From: Clostridium sp. CAG:590
GTDB lineage: Bacteria; Bacillota; Clostridia; Lachnospirales; Lachnospiraceae
Assembly: GCA_000431135.1 (NCBI GenBank)
Contig: HF987875.1
Location: 1-25,101, forward strand
Direction of reading: 5' to 3'
Length of the DNA stretch: 25,101 bases
Shown here: in pieces, positions 1-7,272 of the stretch
Position numbering within the stretch: position 1 is the stretch's first letter
Layout: each line of letters starts with the position of its first letter
Notes under the pieces: generated by a model
Told to the model about the DNA's origin: nothing
Database searches by the model: none
The model's input: only the letters and a program-made list of their open reading frames with translations
Made by a program: the position numbers and the translations under genes

Positions 1-52
1 TGCATCTATACAACTGATACAACATCTTAAATATTTCGCACGTCCGTCACCT

Positions 53-847
53 TTACGCTGTGCAAGGGTGTGAAAGGGCTATGTCGAGGCCGACTCCTTT
101 TTCATCAAAGTATTCTGCATATTCCGGTGCAGGAATATCATCCGTTATAATATAATCCATGCGTGTGATGTCCGCATATGTCATAATGCCGGCATTCCCG
201 AACTTATCATGGTCCGCAAGCAGGAAGTGTTGTTCGCTCCGGTCCAATGCCGCCTGCTTGATCTCGTACTCCTCAAAGGTTGCGTTGGTAACCTGCCGGG
301 ATAAAGAGATTCCGGTACATGCCATAAATGCTTTCGTCATATTAAAGGTGGATAGGTAATTGACACCGCAGGAACCGACTAAGGATTCCGTGCCACGCAG
401 CAGAAGTCCGGGCAGGGAGATCACTTTAATATCTTTGTATTGCAGGAGTTCTACAAGTGCCGGGATACTGTAGGTGATCACGGTCAGATTCGGAATATTA
501 GCAAGATAGGGAATCATGTTAAGAGTTGTGGTTCCGGAGTCTAAGAAAATGATGTCACCTTCCTGCACATAGGAAGCTGCCTTTTGGGAGATCATTAACT
601 TTTCGTTATTGTTGCTGGAACTGCGCTCGGTAAATGGGCGGAGTGTTTCGGCGTGCGTAACTGCTGCATTGGTATTGGCAACAACACCGCCATACACTTT
701 GATCACGCTGCCTCTGGTGCATAGGGTATCGATATCGCGGCGGATTGTGTTCATGGATACTCCGAATTCCTCGCATAATTGTTCCATGGATACGGATTTG
801 TTCTTTATAATATATTCCTGAATGGCTTCGATTCTTTTTACTCTCAT
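53..847 (-). CDS. DeoR-family transcriptional repressor
   Basis: A 264-residue cytoplasmic DNA-binding regulator with the usual length and layout of the DeoR family. Residues 1-57 form the winged helix-turn-helix, with the family hallmark VSMNTIRRDID in the recognition helix and a following VYGGV. Residues about 75-235 match the DeoRC effector domain, including LDSGTTT, which in relatives contacts a phosphorylated sugar or similar ligand. The ATG at 847 is preceded by AAGGAGG at 8 nt spacing, which fixes the start. It is divergent from the alcohol dehydrogenase/aminotransferase genes, so it probably controls them and itself; this is inferred from position only. Ligand unknown. The family assignment is secure; the regulon is not. 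Confidence 0.93.
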   Translation of the reverse strand: MRVKRIEAIQEYIIKNKSVSMEQLCEEFGVSMNTIRRDIDTLCTRGSVIKVYGGVVANTNAAVTHAETLRPFTERSSSNNNEKLMISQKAASYVQEGDIIFLDSGTTTLNMIPYLANIPNLTVITYSIPALVELLQYKDIKVISLPGLLLRGTESLVGSCGVNYLSTFNMTKAFMACTGISLSRQVTNATFEEYEIKQAALDRSEQHFLLADHDKFGNAGIMTYADITRMDYIITDDIPAPEYAEYFDEKGVGLDIALSHPCTA

Positions 848-912
848 AATGGTCCCTCCTTTATATAGGTATGCAAACGGATATCATAAATGAAAAGGCA
901 AACTGAAATTGC

Positions 913-932
913 CCAACATATAATAAAGTTGG
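913..932. promoter_or_regulatory. Operator-like inverted repeat in the deoR leader
   Basis: CCAAC (913-917) and GTTGG (928-932) form an inverted repeat with 10 nt between arms, downstream of the predicted start of the deoR-type transcript. The overlapping word CCCAACATAT (912-921) occurs again at 1208-1217, next to the -10 of the dehydrogenase promoter. A shared word next to both divergent transcription units is what an autoregulating repressor would need. Binding is inferred only. Confidence 0.35.
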
Positions 933-947
933 TCAAGTTTTGGGTAT

Positions 948-976
948 ATTATATACAAGTTTGAGCAGATTGTAAA
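948..976 (-). promoter_or_regulatory. Candidate sigma-A promoter of the deoR-type gene
   Basis: Read on the minus strand: TTTACA at 976-971, a 17-bp spacer, and TATAAT at 953-948. The -10 lies within a perfect 13-bp palindrome (GTATATTATATAC, 944-956), and CAAGTTT occurs on both sides of it (934-940 and 956-962). The palindrome could be an operator overlapping the promoter, or merely AT-rich coincidence. Confidence 0.6.
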
Positions 977-1031
977 GGAAGAGAACATGCAAACAGAAAA
1001 CAAAAAAATAATATAAGATTAAAAATAATAC

Positions 1032-1060
1032 TTGCAATTTTGGGAGAGTGCGGTTATAAT
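1032..1060 (+). promoter_or_regulatory. Strong sigma-A promoter upstream of a hairpin
   Basis: TTGCAA (1032-1037), exactly 17 bp, then a consensus TATAAT (1055-1060). Transcription would start near 1067. A terminator-like hairpin begins at 1069, so the first product would be an RNA of only about 45 nt unless polymerase reads through to the dehydrogenase gene. Confidence 0.65.
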
Positions 1061-1068
1061 CTGTAAAT

Positions 1069-1108
1069 AAGTCGAAGGTGATTTAGAAAATAAACCTTCG
1101 GCTTTTTT
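1069..1108 (+). terminator. Promoter-proximal intrinsic terminator or attenuator hairpin
   Basis: AAGTCGAAGGT (1069-1079) pairs with ACCTTCGGCTT (1094-1104) with one G-U pair, giving an 11-bp stem and a 14-nt loop. It is followed directly by a run of six T (1103-1108). It lies immediately after the promoter at 1032-1060 with no gene between them. Confidence 0.7.
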
Positions 1109-1175
1109 GTTTGCCTAACATTTGAAAGCGAACAAAAACATACACTTAATATAATTAAAAAATGGCAAAACACAC

Positions 1176-1204
1176 TTGACTTTATGGTTATGTAGAGGTA
1201 ATAT
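1176..1204 (+). promoter_or_regulatory. Sigma-A promoter of the dehydrogenase/aminotransferase genes
   Basis: TTGACT (1176-1181), 17-bp spacer, TAATAT (1199-1204), 72 nt before the dehydrogenase ATG. An inverted repeat, GTAGA (1193-1197) and TCTAC (1204-1208), covers the -10, a good place for a repressor site. The CCCAACATAT word shared with the deoR leader follows at 1208-1217. Confidence 0.65.
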
Positions 1205-1217
1205 CTACCCAACATAT

Positions 1218-1252
1218 GACATGAACATTATCAAAAGATGATAATGCATGTC
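1218..1252 (+). promoter_or_regulatory. Hairpin in the dehydrogenase 5' leader
   Basis: GACATG-AA-CATTATC (1218-1232) is complementary to GATAATGCATGTC (1240-1252), giving 13 bp with a 2-nt bulge and a 7-nt loop. No T run follows, so it is not a terminator. It ends just before the AAGGAG ribosome site. It may stabilise the mRNA, affect translation or be a DNA operator; the sequence does not decide. Confidence 0.5.
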
Positions 1253-1275
1253 CCGAAACAAGGAGTGTGATGTAA

Positions 1276-2427
1276 ATGGCAAGTAAGTTTATCATGCCAA
1301 AACAAATAATTAGTGGAGAAAATGCTTTACAACAGAGCAAAGAGGTGATTCGCACACTTGGAACCAAAGCATTGGTAGTAAGTGGAAAAGTAATGAATCG
1401 AATCGGTAATGTCAGGATTGTTACCAATCTGTTAGATGAAATTGGAATTGGCTGGACAGTTTATGATGATATTACCGGAGAGCCGGATGATGTGATGATT
1501 GATGGCGGTGTGGAAGCATACAAAGCAAACGGATGTGATTTCCTGATTGCGATTGGCGGCGGAAGCCCGATGGATTCGATGAAAGCGATCGGAGCATTGA
1601 TTACCAATCCCGGAAAGATTGCGGATTACATGGGAAAAGAGATCACGAATCCGCTTCCTCCAATGGTTGCGATTCCGACAACGGCGGGTACCGGATCGGA
1701 AGCAACGCAGTTTACCATTATTACAGATACAAAAACAAGTATTAAGATGTTATTAAAAGGAACGGTGCTGATACCGGATGTTGCAATTGTGGATGCGTCA
1801 TTTACCGTATCTTCGCCAAAGAGCGTAACCAATGCAACCGGATTAGATGCCTTAACCCATGCGGTGGAGGGATATACTTCCAAGAAAGCCTCCCCGCTTA
1901 CCGATGTATATGCCGTTGATGCAGTCAAGCGAATTTTCCAATATCTTCCAAGAGCTTACGAGAACGGAGAAGACATGGAAGCGAGAGAAGAAATGATATT
2001 GGCGGCATTAGAGGCAGGAGTGGTCATTAACAACTCTTCCGTCACATTAGTGCATGGAATGAGCCGGCCGATCGGAGCCAATTTCCATGTGCCGCATGGA
2101 TTATCCAATGCAATGTTGTTAAAGGTTTGTCTGACATTTGCATTAGACGGAACCTATGAACGATTTGCAGATCTTGGACGGGCCATCGGGGCAGCGACAG
2201 AAGAAGACAATGATGAGACGGCAGCCAAAGCATTTTTAGATGCGATCATTCAATTATGTGAAACGTTAGAAGTTCCAACACTTGCGGAATATGGTGTTGA
2301 TAAAGAAGCATTTTGCGAGGTCATGGATAAGATGGCAGATGATGCGATCGCCAGTGGAAGTCCGGGAAACACAAGAAAGACAACTACGAAGGCGGATGTG
2401 ATTAAGATGTATAAGGAATTGTGGTAG
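1276..2427 (+). CDS. Iron-containing alcohol dehydrogenase
   Basis: A 383-residue cytoplasmic NAD(P)-dependent oxidoreductase of the group III (Fe-ADH) family, normal length. The N-terminal nucleotide-binding half has the family block AIGGGSPMDSMKA. The metal ligands expected by alignment are all present: D191 and H195 in GLDALTHAVEGY, H260 in LVHGMSRP, and H274 in FHVPHG. Family members interconvert alcohols and aldehydes, including lactaldehyde, 1,3-propanediol, 4-hydroxybutyrate and sulfoacetaldehyde reductase types. It ends 17 nt before the aminotransferase start, so the likeliest job is reducing the aldehyde made by that transaminase, recycling NADH. The ATG at 1276 follows AAGGAG about 10 nt upstream. 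The exact substrate cannot be read from the sequence. Confidence 0.93.
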   Translation: MASKFIMPKQIISGENALQQSKEVIRTLGTKALVVSGKVMNRIGNVRIVTNLLDEIGIGWTVYDDITGEPDDVMIDGGVEAYKANGCDFLIAIGGGSPMDSMKAIGALITNPGKIADYMGKEITNPLPPMVAIPTTAGTGSEATQFTIITDTKTSIKMLLKGTVLIPDVAIVDASFTVSSPKSVTNATGLDALTHAVEGYTSKKASPLTDVYAVDAVKRIFQYLPRAYENGEDMEAREEMILAALEAGVVINNSSVTLVHGMSRPIGANFHVPHGLSNAMLLKVCLTFALDGTYERFADLGRAIGAATEEDNDETAAKAFLDAIIQLCETLEVPTLAEYGVDKEAFCEVMDKMADDAIASGSPGNTRKTTTKADVIKMYKELW

Positions 2428-2444
2428 AAAAGGAGATATGTATT

Positions 2445-3779
2445 ATGAGAGAGATGTCAAAAGAAGAAATCAAGAAATTAGATAGAGAACATGTATTGCA
2501 TTCATGGTCTGTACAGGGAACATTAGATCCAACCGTAGTTACAAAAGCAGAAGGCATTTATTTCTATGATGCAGATGGTAAGAAATATTATGATATGAGT
2601 TCACAGCTTGTGAATCTGAATATCGGATATGGAAACCAGAAGGTGGCAGATGCGATTGCAGAGCAGGCACATAAGCTGCCATTTATCGGACCGGGTTATG
2701 CGGTAGATGTAAAGTCAGAGTTAGCAAGAAAGATCATTGAGCTGGCACCGGATAATATGCAGAAAGTATTCTTTACATTAGGTGGTGCAGACGCCAACGA
2801 AAATGCCTTAAAGATTGCAAGATTATATACAGGAAGAAATAAAGTAATGTCCCGTTATCGTTCTTATCATGGTTCTACGATGGGTGCCGGCAACTTAACC
2901 GGTGAGCCGAGACGTTTCAACTGTGAGCCTGGTATTCCGGGATATGTCAAGTTCTTTGATCCATATGTATACAGAGAACTGGTAGATTTTGAAGATGATG
3001 CAGCCGCAACCAAGTTCTATATTGGTAAGTTAAGAGAGCAGATCATTTATGAAGGTCCGGAAAGTATTGCAGCAATTGAGTGTGAGACAATTACCGGTAG
3101 TAACGGATGTATCATTCCTCCGGATGGATATCTGCAGGGTATCCGTGATCTGTGTGATGAATTCGGTATCATGATGATCTGTGATGAGGTTATGATGGGC
3201 TGGTGCAGAACCGGTGAAGTGTTCGCCTGCCAGAATTGGGGAATCAAGCCGGATATCATTACATTTGCCAAAGGTGTTACCTGTGGATATGCACCACTTG
3301 GTGGCGTAATCGTAGATAAGAAGATTGCCGATTATTTCGATGATCATAAATTACTTTGTGGACTTACATACAGTGGTCATCCACTTTCCTGTGCAGCAGG
3401 TGTTGCAACATTGGATGTCTATAAGGAAGACCACATTCTTGACAATGTAAGAGCCATGGGCAAGATCTTAGGTGAGATCGAGGAAGACCTGAAGGACAAA
3501 CATGCCTGTGTTGGTGATGTCCGTTACAAAGGTTTGTTCTCAGCCGTTGAGCTTGTAAAAGACAAGGCAACGAAGGAACCGCTTGTCGGCTACAATGCCG
3601 ATAAAGAGAACCTGATGGGTAAGATCTGTGGTATGTTGAAGGCGAAAGGCTTCTCAACCTATACACATGAGAACATCATCATTGTAGCACCTCCGCTTAT
3701 TATCAAAGAGGATGAACTCCGCACCGCAATGACAATGCTTGACGAAGTCTTAACAGAAGTTGACAAAATGATCGCATAA
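2445..3779 (+). CDS. Class-III PLP aminotransferase, probably omega-amino substrate
   Basis: A 444-residue fold-type I, PLP-dependent aminotransferase of class III (omega-transaminase family). Visible features are the cofactor region GGADANENALKIAR, the SYHGST motif, CDEVMMGW with the Asp that pairs with the pyridine nitrogen, and the Schiff-base Lys at about residue 276 in FAKGVTCGYAPLGG. Class III enzymes move terminal amino groups of compounds such as GABA, beta-alanine, taurine or 5-aminovalerate to an oxo acid. An upstream in-frame GTG at 2421 overlaps the dehydrogenase stop, but the ATG at 2445 has AGGAGA 8 nt upstream and is preferred. Co-transcription with the Fe-ADH suggests transamination then aldehyde reduction. 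Substrate unassigned. Confidence 0.9.
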   Translation: MREMSKEEIKKLDREHVLHSWSVQGTLDPTVVTKAEGIYFYDADGKKYYDMSSQLVNLNIGYGNQKVADAIAEQAHKLPFIGPGYAVDVKSELARKIIELAPDNMQKVFFTLGGADANENALKIARLYTGRNKVMSRYRSYHGSTMGAGNLTGEPRRFNCEPGIPGYVKFFDPYVYRELVDFEDDAAATKFYIGKLREQIIYEGPESIAAIECETITGSNGCIIPPDGYLQGIRDLCDEFGIMMICDEVMMGWCRTGEVFACQNWGIKPDIITFAKGVTCGYAPLGGVIVDKKIADYFDDHKLLCGLTYSGHPLSCAAGVATLDVYKEDHILDNVRAMGKILGEIEEDLKDKHACVGDVRYKGLFSAVELVKDKATKEPLVGYNADKENLMGKICGMLKAKGFSTYTHENIIIVAPPLIIKEDELRTAMTMLDEVLTEVDKMIA

Positions 3780-3817
3780 GCGCGAATGTAACTAAATATA
3801 TACTTAAGTGTGATAAC

Positions 3818-3849
3818 AAAGGCGTTACGCAGTATTGCGTGACGCCTTT
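3818..3849 (+). terminator. Intrinsic terminator after the aminotransferase
   Basis: AAAGGCGTTACGCA (3818-3831) pairs with TGCGTGACGCCTTT (3836-3849) over 14 bp with one G-U pair and a GTAT loop. The trailing T tract is interrupted (TTTCTTATATT), so it may be leaky. I see no convincing promoter between it and livJ, so read-through may feed the transporter genes. Confidence 0.75.
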
Positions 3850-3914
3850 CTTATATTAGTAACCCGTTCATAGGATTTAGTACCAAGACCCAAAGTTAGA
3901 AGGAGGAATTCATT

Positions 3915-5105
3915 ATGAAGAGATTATTTAAAAAAGTGGTAGCAGTAGCGACCGTTATGGCAATGTGTATGTCCATGGTGGCATGTAGCGAGGAAGCAGC
4001 AACTTCGGAGTCATCCGGAGGAGGCAGCAGTAGTAGTTCAAGCAGTGGTGATACGATCAAGTTAGGTTTTGTATATCCGTTAACCGGTAATGCACCAAAT
4101 ATCGGTGCTGCCTGTAAGAACGGAAGCCAGTTAGCAATTGATGAGATCAATGCAGCAGGCGGTATTAACGGTAAGCAGATTGAAGCAGTATTTGAGGATG
4201 ATGAGAACAAACCGGCAACCGCACCAAATGCAGTTACCAAGTTGTTAGAGCAGGATAAGGTAGATATGGTATTGGGTTCATACGCAAGCAGCTGTTCTAT
4301 CGCAATGGCACCAATTGTAAATGAAGCCAAGAAGATCATGATCTCTGTTGGTTCTACCAATGCAAAGGTAACAGCAGAAGGTGGAGAATATATCTTCCGT
4401 GCATGTTTTATTGATCCGTTACAGGGTAAAGTTGCAGCAACATTTGCAAAGAATACATTGAAAGCAGATAAAGTTGCAATGCTTTATGATGTAGGTAAAG
4501 ATTATTGTGTTGGTATTTCGAGCCAGTTCAAAGAGACTTTTGAGGCAGATGGCGGAACGATTGCATATGAAGGAAAATATAACACAGGTGACAGTGATTT
4601 CAAGTCTTACTTAACAGAGATCAAGAATTCCGGTGCAACGGTATTATACCTTCCGGATGATTATGATGTAGTCGGACTGATCGCAAAGCAGGTTTCTGAG
4701 ATCGGATTAGACATTCAGTTAATGAGTAGTGACTCATGTTCGGATCCGGCTTTGGTAGAGATCGGTGGCGATGCGGTAGAGGGTATGTACTTTACAGATC
4801 ATGTATCTATTCAGTCTGATAATTTAAAAGATTTTGTTGCCGATTACAAAGAGAAATTTGATGCAGATCCGGGTTCATTCTCCGTATTAGGTTATGATGC
4901 CGTATATATTGCAAAGGCAGCGATCGAGAAAGCAGGAAGTACTGATGCAGATGCAGTGAAAGATGCATTACATAGCTTAGATGAGAAATGCGGTACCACA
5001 AATTACAAGTTTGATGAGAACGGTGATCCGATCAAGAGTGTAGTTGTGAACCAGGTAAAAGACGGTTCCTTCAGCTTCGTGGAAGAGATCTCACCAGAGG
5101 AATAG
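3915..5105 (+). CDS. livJ: Branched-chain-type amino acid ABC transporter, substrate-binding lipoprotein
   Basis: A 396-residue extracytoplasmic receptor of the LivJ/LivK family (type I periplasmic-binding fold). The N-terminus is a lipoprotein signal ending in MVAC, with C24 as the lipidated residue, followed by a Ser/Gly-rich linker to about residue 46. The mature domain starts IKLGFVYPLTG and has the family blocks AIDEINAAGGINGKQIE and SYASSCSIAMAPIVNEA. AGAAGGAGG upstream fixes the ATG at 3915. It heads a complete livJHMGF set. The ligand may be Leu/Ile/Val or another amino compound; its place after the transaminase/dehydrogenase genes makes the transaminase substrate a reasonable alternative. 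The gene symbol marks family membership, not proven specificity. Confidence 0.92.
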   Translation: MKRLFKKVVAVATVMAMCMSMVACSEEAATSESSGGGSSSSSSSGDTIKLGFVYPLTGNAPNIGAACKNGSQLAIDEINAAGGINGKQIEAVFEDDENKPATAPNAVTKLLEQDKVDMVLGSYASSCSIAMAPIVNEAKKIMISVGSTNAKVTAEGGEYIFRACFIDPLQGKVAATFAKNTLKADKVAMLYDVGKDYCVGISSQFKETFEADGGTIAYEGKYNTGDSDFKSYLTEIKNSGATVLYLPDDYDVVGLIAKQVSEIGLDIQLMSSDSCSDPALVEIGGDAVEGMYFTDHVSIQSDNLKDFVADYKEKFDADPGSFSVLGYDAVYIAKAAIEKAGSTDADAVKDALHSLDEKCGTTNYKFDENGDPIKSVVVNQVKDGSFSFVEEISPEE

Positions 5106-5336
5106 GATAAACTCCAGGCAGCCGCGCCTGCGAGACGCAACGGTTGTAATAACATCCATAGCGTGGCAGCCAGCAAAGAAGCAAGATAAAATAAGCAGGT
5201 AGTCTGGCACAGACAGAATCTGTATTCACCGGATATCCGGATGCAGCAACCGGGAAGACGCAAGAGGAATGACGGAATGTGTGGTGAATATCAGGCGGTC
5301 TGTCTGCCGGCCCCTGGATGGTTAGGAGAGATGGCT
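5106..5336 (+). other. Structured non-coding spacer between livJ and livH
   Basis: A 231-nt gap inside the transporter operon with no convincing gene and richer in G and C than its surroundings. CAGACAGA (5210-5217) pairs with TCTGTCTG (5299-5306), and inside it GTATTCACC (5222-5230) pairs with GGTGAATAT (5283-5291), enclosing a perfect 12-bp palindrome CCGGATATCCGG (5229-5240). Smaller hairpins lie at 5115-5130 and 5129-5139. AGACGCAA occurs twice (5133 and 5256). No T run follows, so it is not a plain terminator. It may stabilise livJ mRNA or reduce livH expression relative to livJ. I do not recognise a known riboswitch or T-box. Confidence 0.6.
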
Positions 5337-6221
5337 ATGGATACATTATTACAACAGATTGTAAATGGTATTTGCCAGGGAAGTGTGTATGCCCTCATAG
5401 CAATCGGATATACAATGGTATATGGAATCATTAAACTGATCAATTTTGCCCATTGCGATATCTATATGTTTGGTGCGTATGCCGGTTATTTTGCAGTATG
5501 TGTGTTCCGGTTTGGTTTTTCGGGAACGTTAATATTTGCAATGTTAGCGTGTGCGATCCTTGGTATGTTGATTGAGAAGATTGCGTATAAACCTTTGCGT
5601 AATTCACCAAAGGTTACCCTGTTTATTACTACAATGGGTGTGGAGCTGCTGTTACAGAACCTGATGAAAACAAACCTTTTGGCAGGTCCGAACTCCTTAT
5701 CATTTCCGGAGTTGTTCCCATTAAAGTCCTACAATGTAGGAAGCGTTATTATCAGTAATTATCAGATCATTGCGGTGCTTACTACGATTGCCCTTTGTAT
5801 CCTGTTGCAGTTGATGGTTAAGAAGACTAAGGTTGGAAGAGCCATGAGAGCAACTTCTTATGATTCGGATGCGGCAGCACTTATGGGAATCAATACGAAC
5901 CGGATCATTTCCATTACCTTTGGTATTGGATCGGCATTGGCTGGAACCGCAGGTGTATTGGTTGGATTATTGTATCCGAAACTGACACCGGCAATGGGCG
6001 TTATGCCTGGTCTGAAGTCCTTCGTTGCAGCGGTATTAGGTGGTATCGGAATTATTCCGGGTGCGATGTTTGGTGGTGTTGTAATGGGATTGATTGAAAC
6101 ACTGTCCAAGGTATATATCAGTTCCGGATTGTCTGATGCGATATCATTTTCCGTGTTGATCATTATTCTGTTGATCAAACCGGCAGGTTTGTTTGGCAAG
6201 AATGTCAGAGAGAAAGTGTAG
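5337..6221 (+). CDS. livH: Branched-chain-type amino acid ABC transporter permease LivH
   Basis: A 294-residue polytopic inner-membrane permease of the LivH family. It opens with LLQQIVNGICQGSVYALIAIGYTMVYGIIKLINFAH, the classical N-terminal signature seen here at residues 4-39, and near the C-terminus has FVAAVLGGIGIIPGAMFGG, a family block facing the ATPases. Several hydrophobic segments span the length. The reading frame opens at 5241, but AGGAG at 5324-5328 stands 8 nt before the ATG at 5337, so the upstream codons are probably leader. ATG 5331 is a close alternative. It ends at 6221, 9 nt before livM, consistent with translational coupling. It forms a heterodimeric channel with LivM. Confidence 0.93.
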   Translation: MDTLLQQIVNGICQGSVYALIAIGYTMVYGIIKLINFAHCDIYMFGAYAGYFAVCVFRFGFSGTLIFAMLACAILGMLIEKIAYKPLRNSPKVTLFITTMGVELLLQNLMKTNLLAGPNSLSFPELFPLKSYNVGSVIISNYQIIAVLTTIALCILLQLMVKKTKVGRAMRATSYDSDAAALMGINTNRIISITFGIGSALAGTAGVLVGLLYPKLTPAMGVMPGLKSFVAAVLGGIGIIPGAMFGGVVMGLIETLSKVYISSGLSDAISFSVLIIILLIKPAGLFGKNVREKV

Positions 6222-6230
6222 GTGATAGCT

Positions 6231-7271
6231 ATGGAAAAGCAGATGAACGAGAAGGCATTTGACACACGCATAATAGCGAAAACCTATATCAAATATGCAA
6301 TCATCATAGGTGTGCTGTTTGCCATATATGGAATTGCCTTATTTTTAATTCAGAGAGGCATTCTTGACAGTTATACGCTGCGAGTGATTAAGACTGCAGG
6401 AATCTTTATGATCGCAGCATTTGGACTGAATCTGATCTTAGGATATACCGGGCAGCTTACAATGGGACATGCGGCATTTATGTCGATCGGAGCATATGGT
6501 TCAGCAATCATGACGCAGAAATTCAATATGCCATATGGTGTTTCTTTACTTGTCGGTATTCTTGCAGCGGCAGTGCTTGCAGCAGCGATTGGTTATCCGA
6601 TCCTCCGGTTGAAAGGTGATTACTTAGCCATCTGTACATTGGGATTTGGAGAGATTGTTAAGGTTGTTATCCAGAATATTGACTATGTTGGTGGCGCAAG
6701 AGGTATGACAAGTATTCCGGTTAAGACAAGTCTGATGACGATATTCTTTTGCGTAGCCTTATGTTTTGCCATTATCAAGAACCTGATCCATTCCTCCAAA
6801 GGTCGTGCGATCATGTCAGTCCGTGAAGATGACATTGCGGCAGAGGCAATGGGTATCAATCCAACCAAGTACAAAATGATATCCTTTATCTTAGGCAGTG
6901 CAATGGCAGGTCTTGCCGGTGGATTGTACGCACATTTCAATACCTTTATTGATCCGGTCACATTTAACTATGCAAAATCTTTTGACTTTATTACATATGT
7001 TGTATTAGGTGGTATGGGTAGTGTATCCGGAACGGTGGTTGGTACATCCATTCTTGTATTCCTTCCGGAATCTCTCCGGGGACTGAGTGAAGTGTTCAAG
7101 GAAAATCGTATGCTGATCTACGCAGTCATGTTAGTTGCATTAATGATCTTCCGTCCGAATGGTATTTTAGGAACGAAAGAGATTACGGTAAAGGGAATTG
7201 CAAACTGGTGTAAGAAAGTATATGCAAAGATCACCCACAAAGGTGACAAAACGGCAAAGGCGGGTGAGTAA
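6231..7271 (+). CDS. livM: Branched-chain-type amino acid ABC transporter permease LivM
   Basis: A 346-residue integral membrane permease. The diagnostic LivM stretch is GLNLILGYTGQLTMGHAAF at about residues 65-85, followed by SIGAYGSA. A cytoplasmic loop has GRAIMSVREDDIAAEAMGIN, which in this family docks the ATP-binding subunits, then YVVLGGMGSVSGTVVGT near the C-terminus. The C-terminal tail is Lys-rich and cytoplasmic. The ATG at 6231 is chosen because AGGTGA precedes it at 6220-6225; the in-frame GTG at 6222 abuts the livH stop and has no room for a ribosome site. Immediately followed by livG. Confidence 0.93.
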   Translation: MEKQMNEKAFDTRIIAKTYIKYAIIIGVLFAIYGIALFLIQRGILDSYTLRVIKTAGIFMIAAFGLNLILGYTGQLTMGHAAFMSIGAYGSAIMTQKFNMPYGVSLLVGILAAAVLAAAIGYPILRLKGDYLAICTLGFGEIVKVVIQNIDYVGGARGMTSIPVKTSLMTIFFCVALCFAIIKNLIHSSKGRAIMSVREDDIAAEAMGINPTKYKMISFILGSAMAGLAGGLYAHFNTFIDPVTFNYAKSFDFITYVVLGGMGSVSGTVVGTSILVFLPESLRGLSEVFKENRMLIYAVMLVALMIFRPNGILGTKEITVKGIANWCKKVYAKITHKGDKTAKAGE

Positions 7272-7272
7272 T

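Noticed and set aside
987..1016. Nine-codon open frame after AGGAAG in the deoR/dehydrogenase spacer, possible leader peptide
   Set aside because: It lies upstream of the 1032 promoter, has no rightward promoter of its own that I can see, and its Lys/Asn-rich codons are what the AT-rich sequence gives by chance.
3030..3347. Long antisense open frames inside the aminotransferase, Fe-ADH and PBP genes
   Set aside because: They have no ribosome sites, recognisable domains or conserved composition and mirror well-supported genes on the other strand.
5106..5336. T-box or SAM-type riboswitch upstream of livH
   Set aside because: Isolated words such as GCAGCAACC and GGTGAATAT recall parts of known motifs, but no AGGGTGGNACCGCG-like T-box core or complete SAM-I core is present, and no terminator follows.
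5241..5336. N-terminal extension of LivH from ATG 5241
   Set aside because: The extra 32 residues are hydrophilic, have no counterpart in LivH, and a good ribosome site directs the start to 5337.
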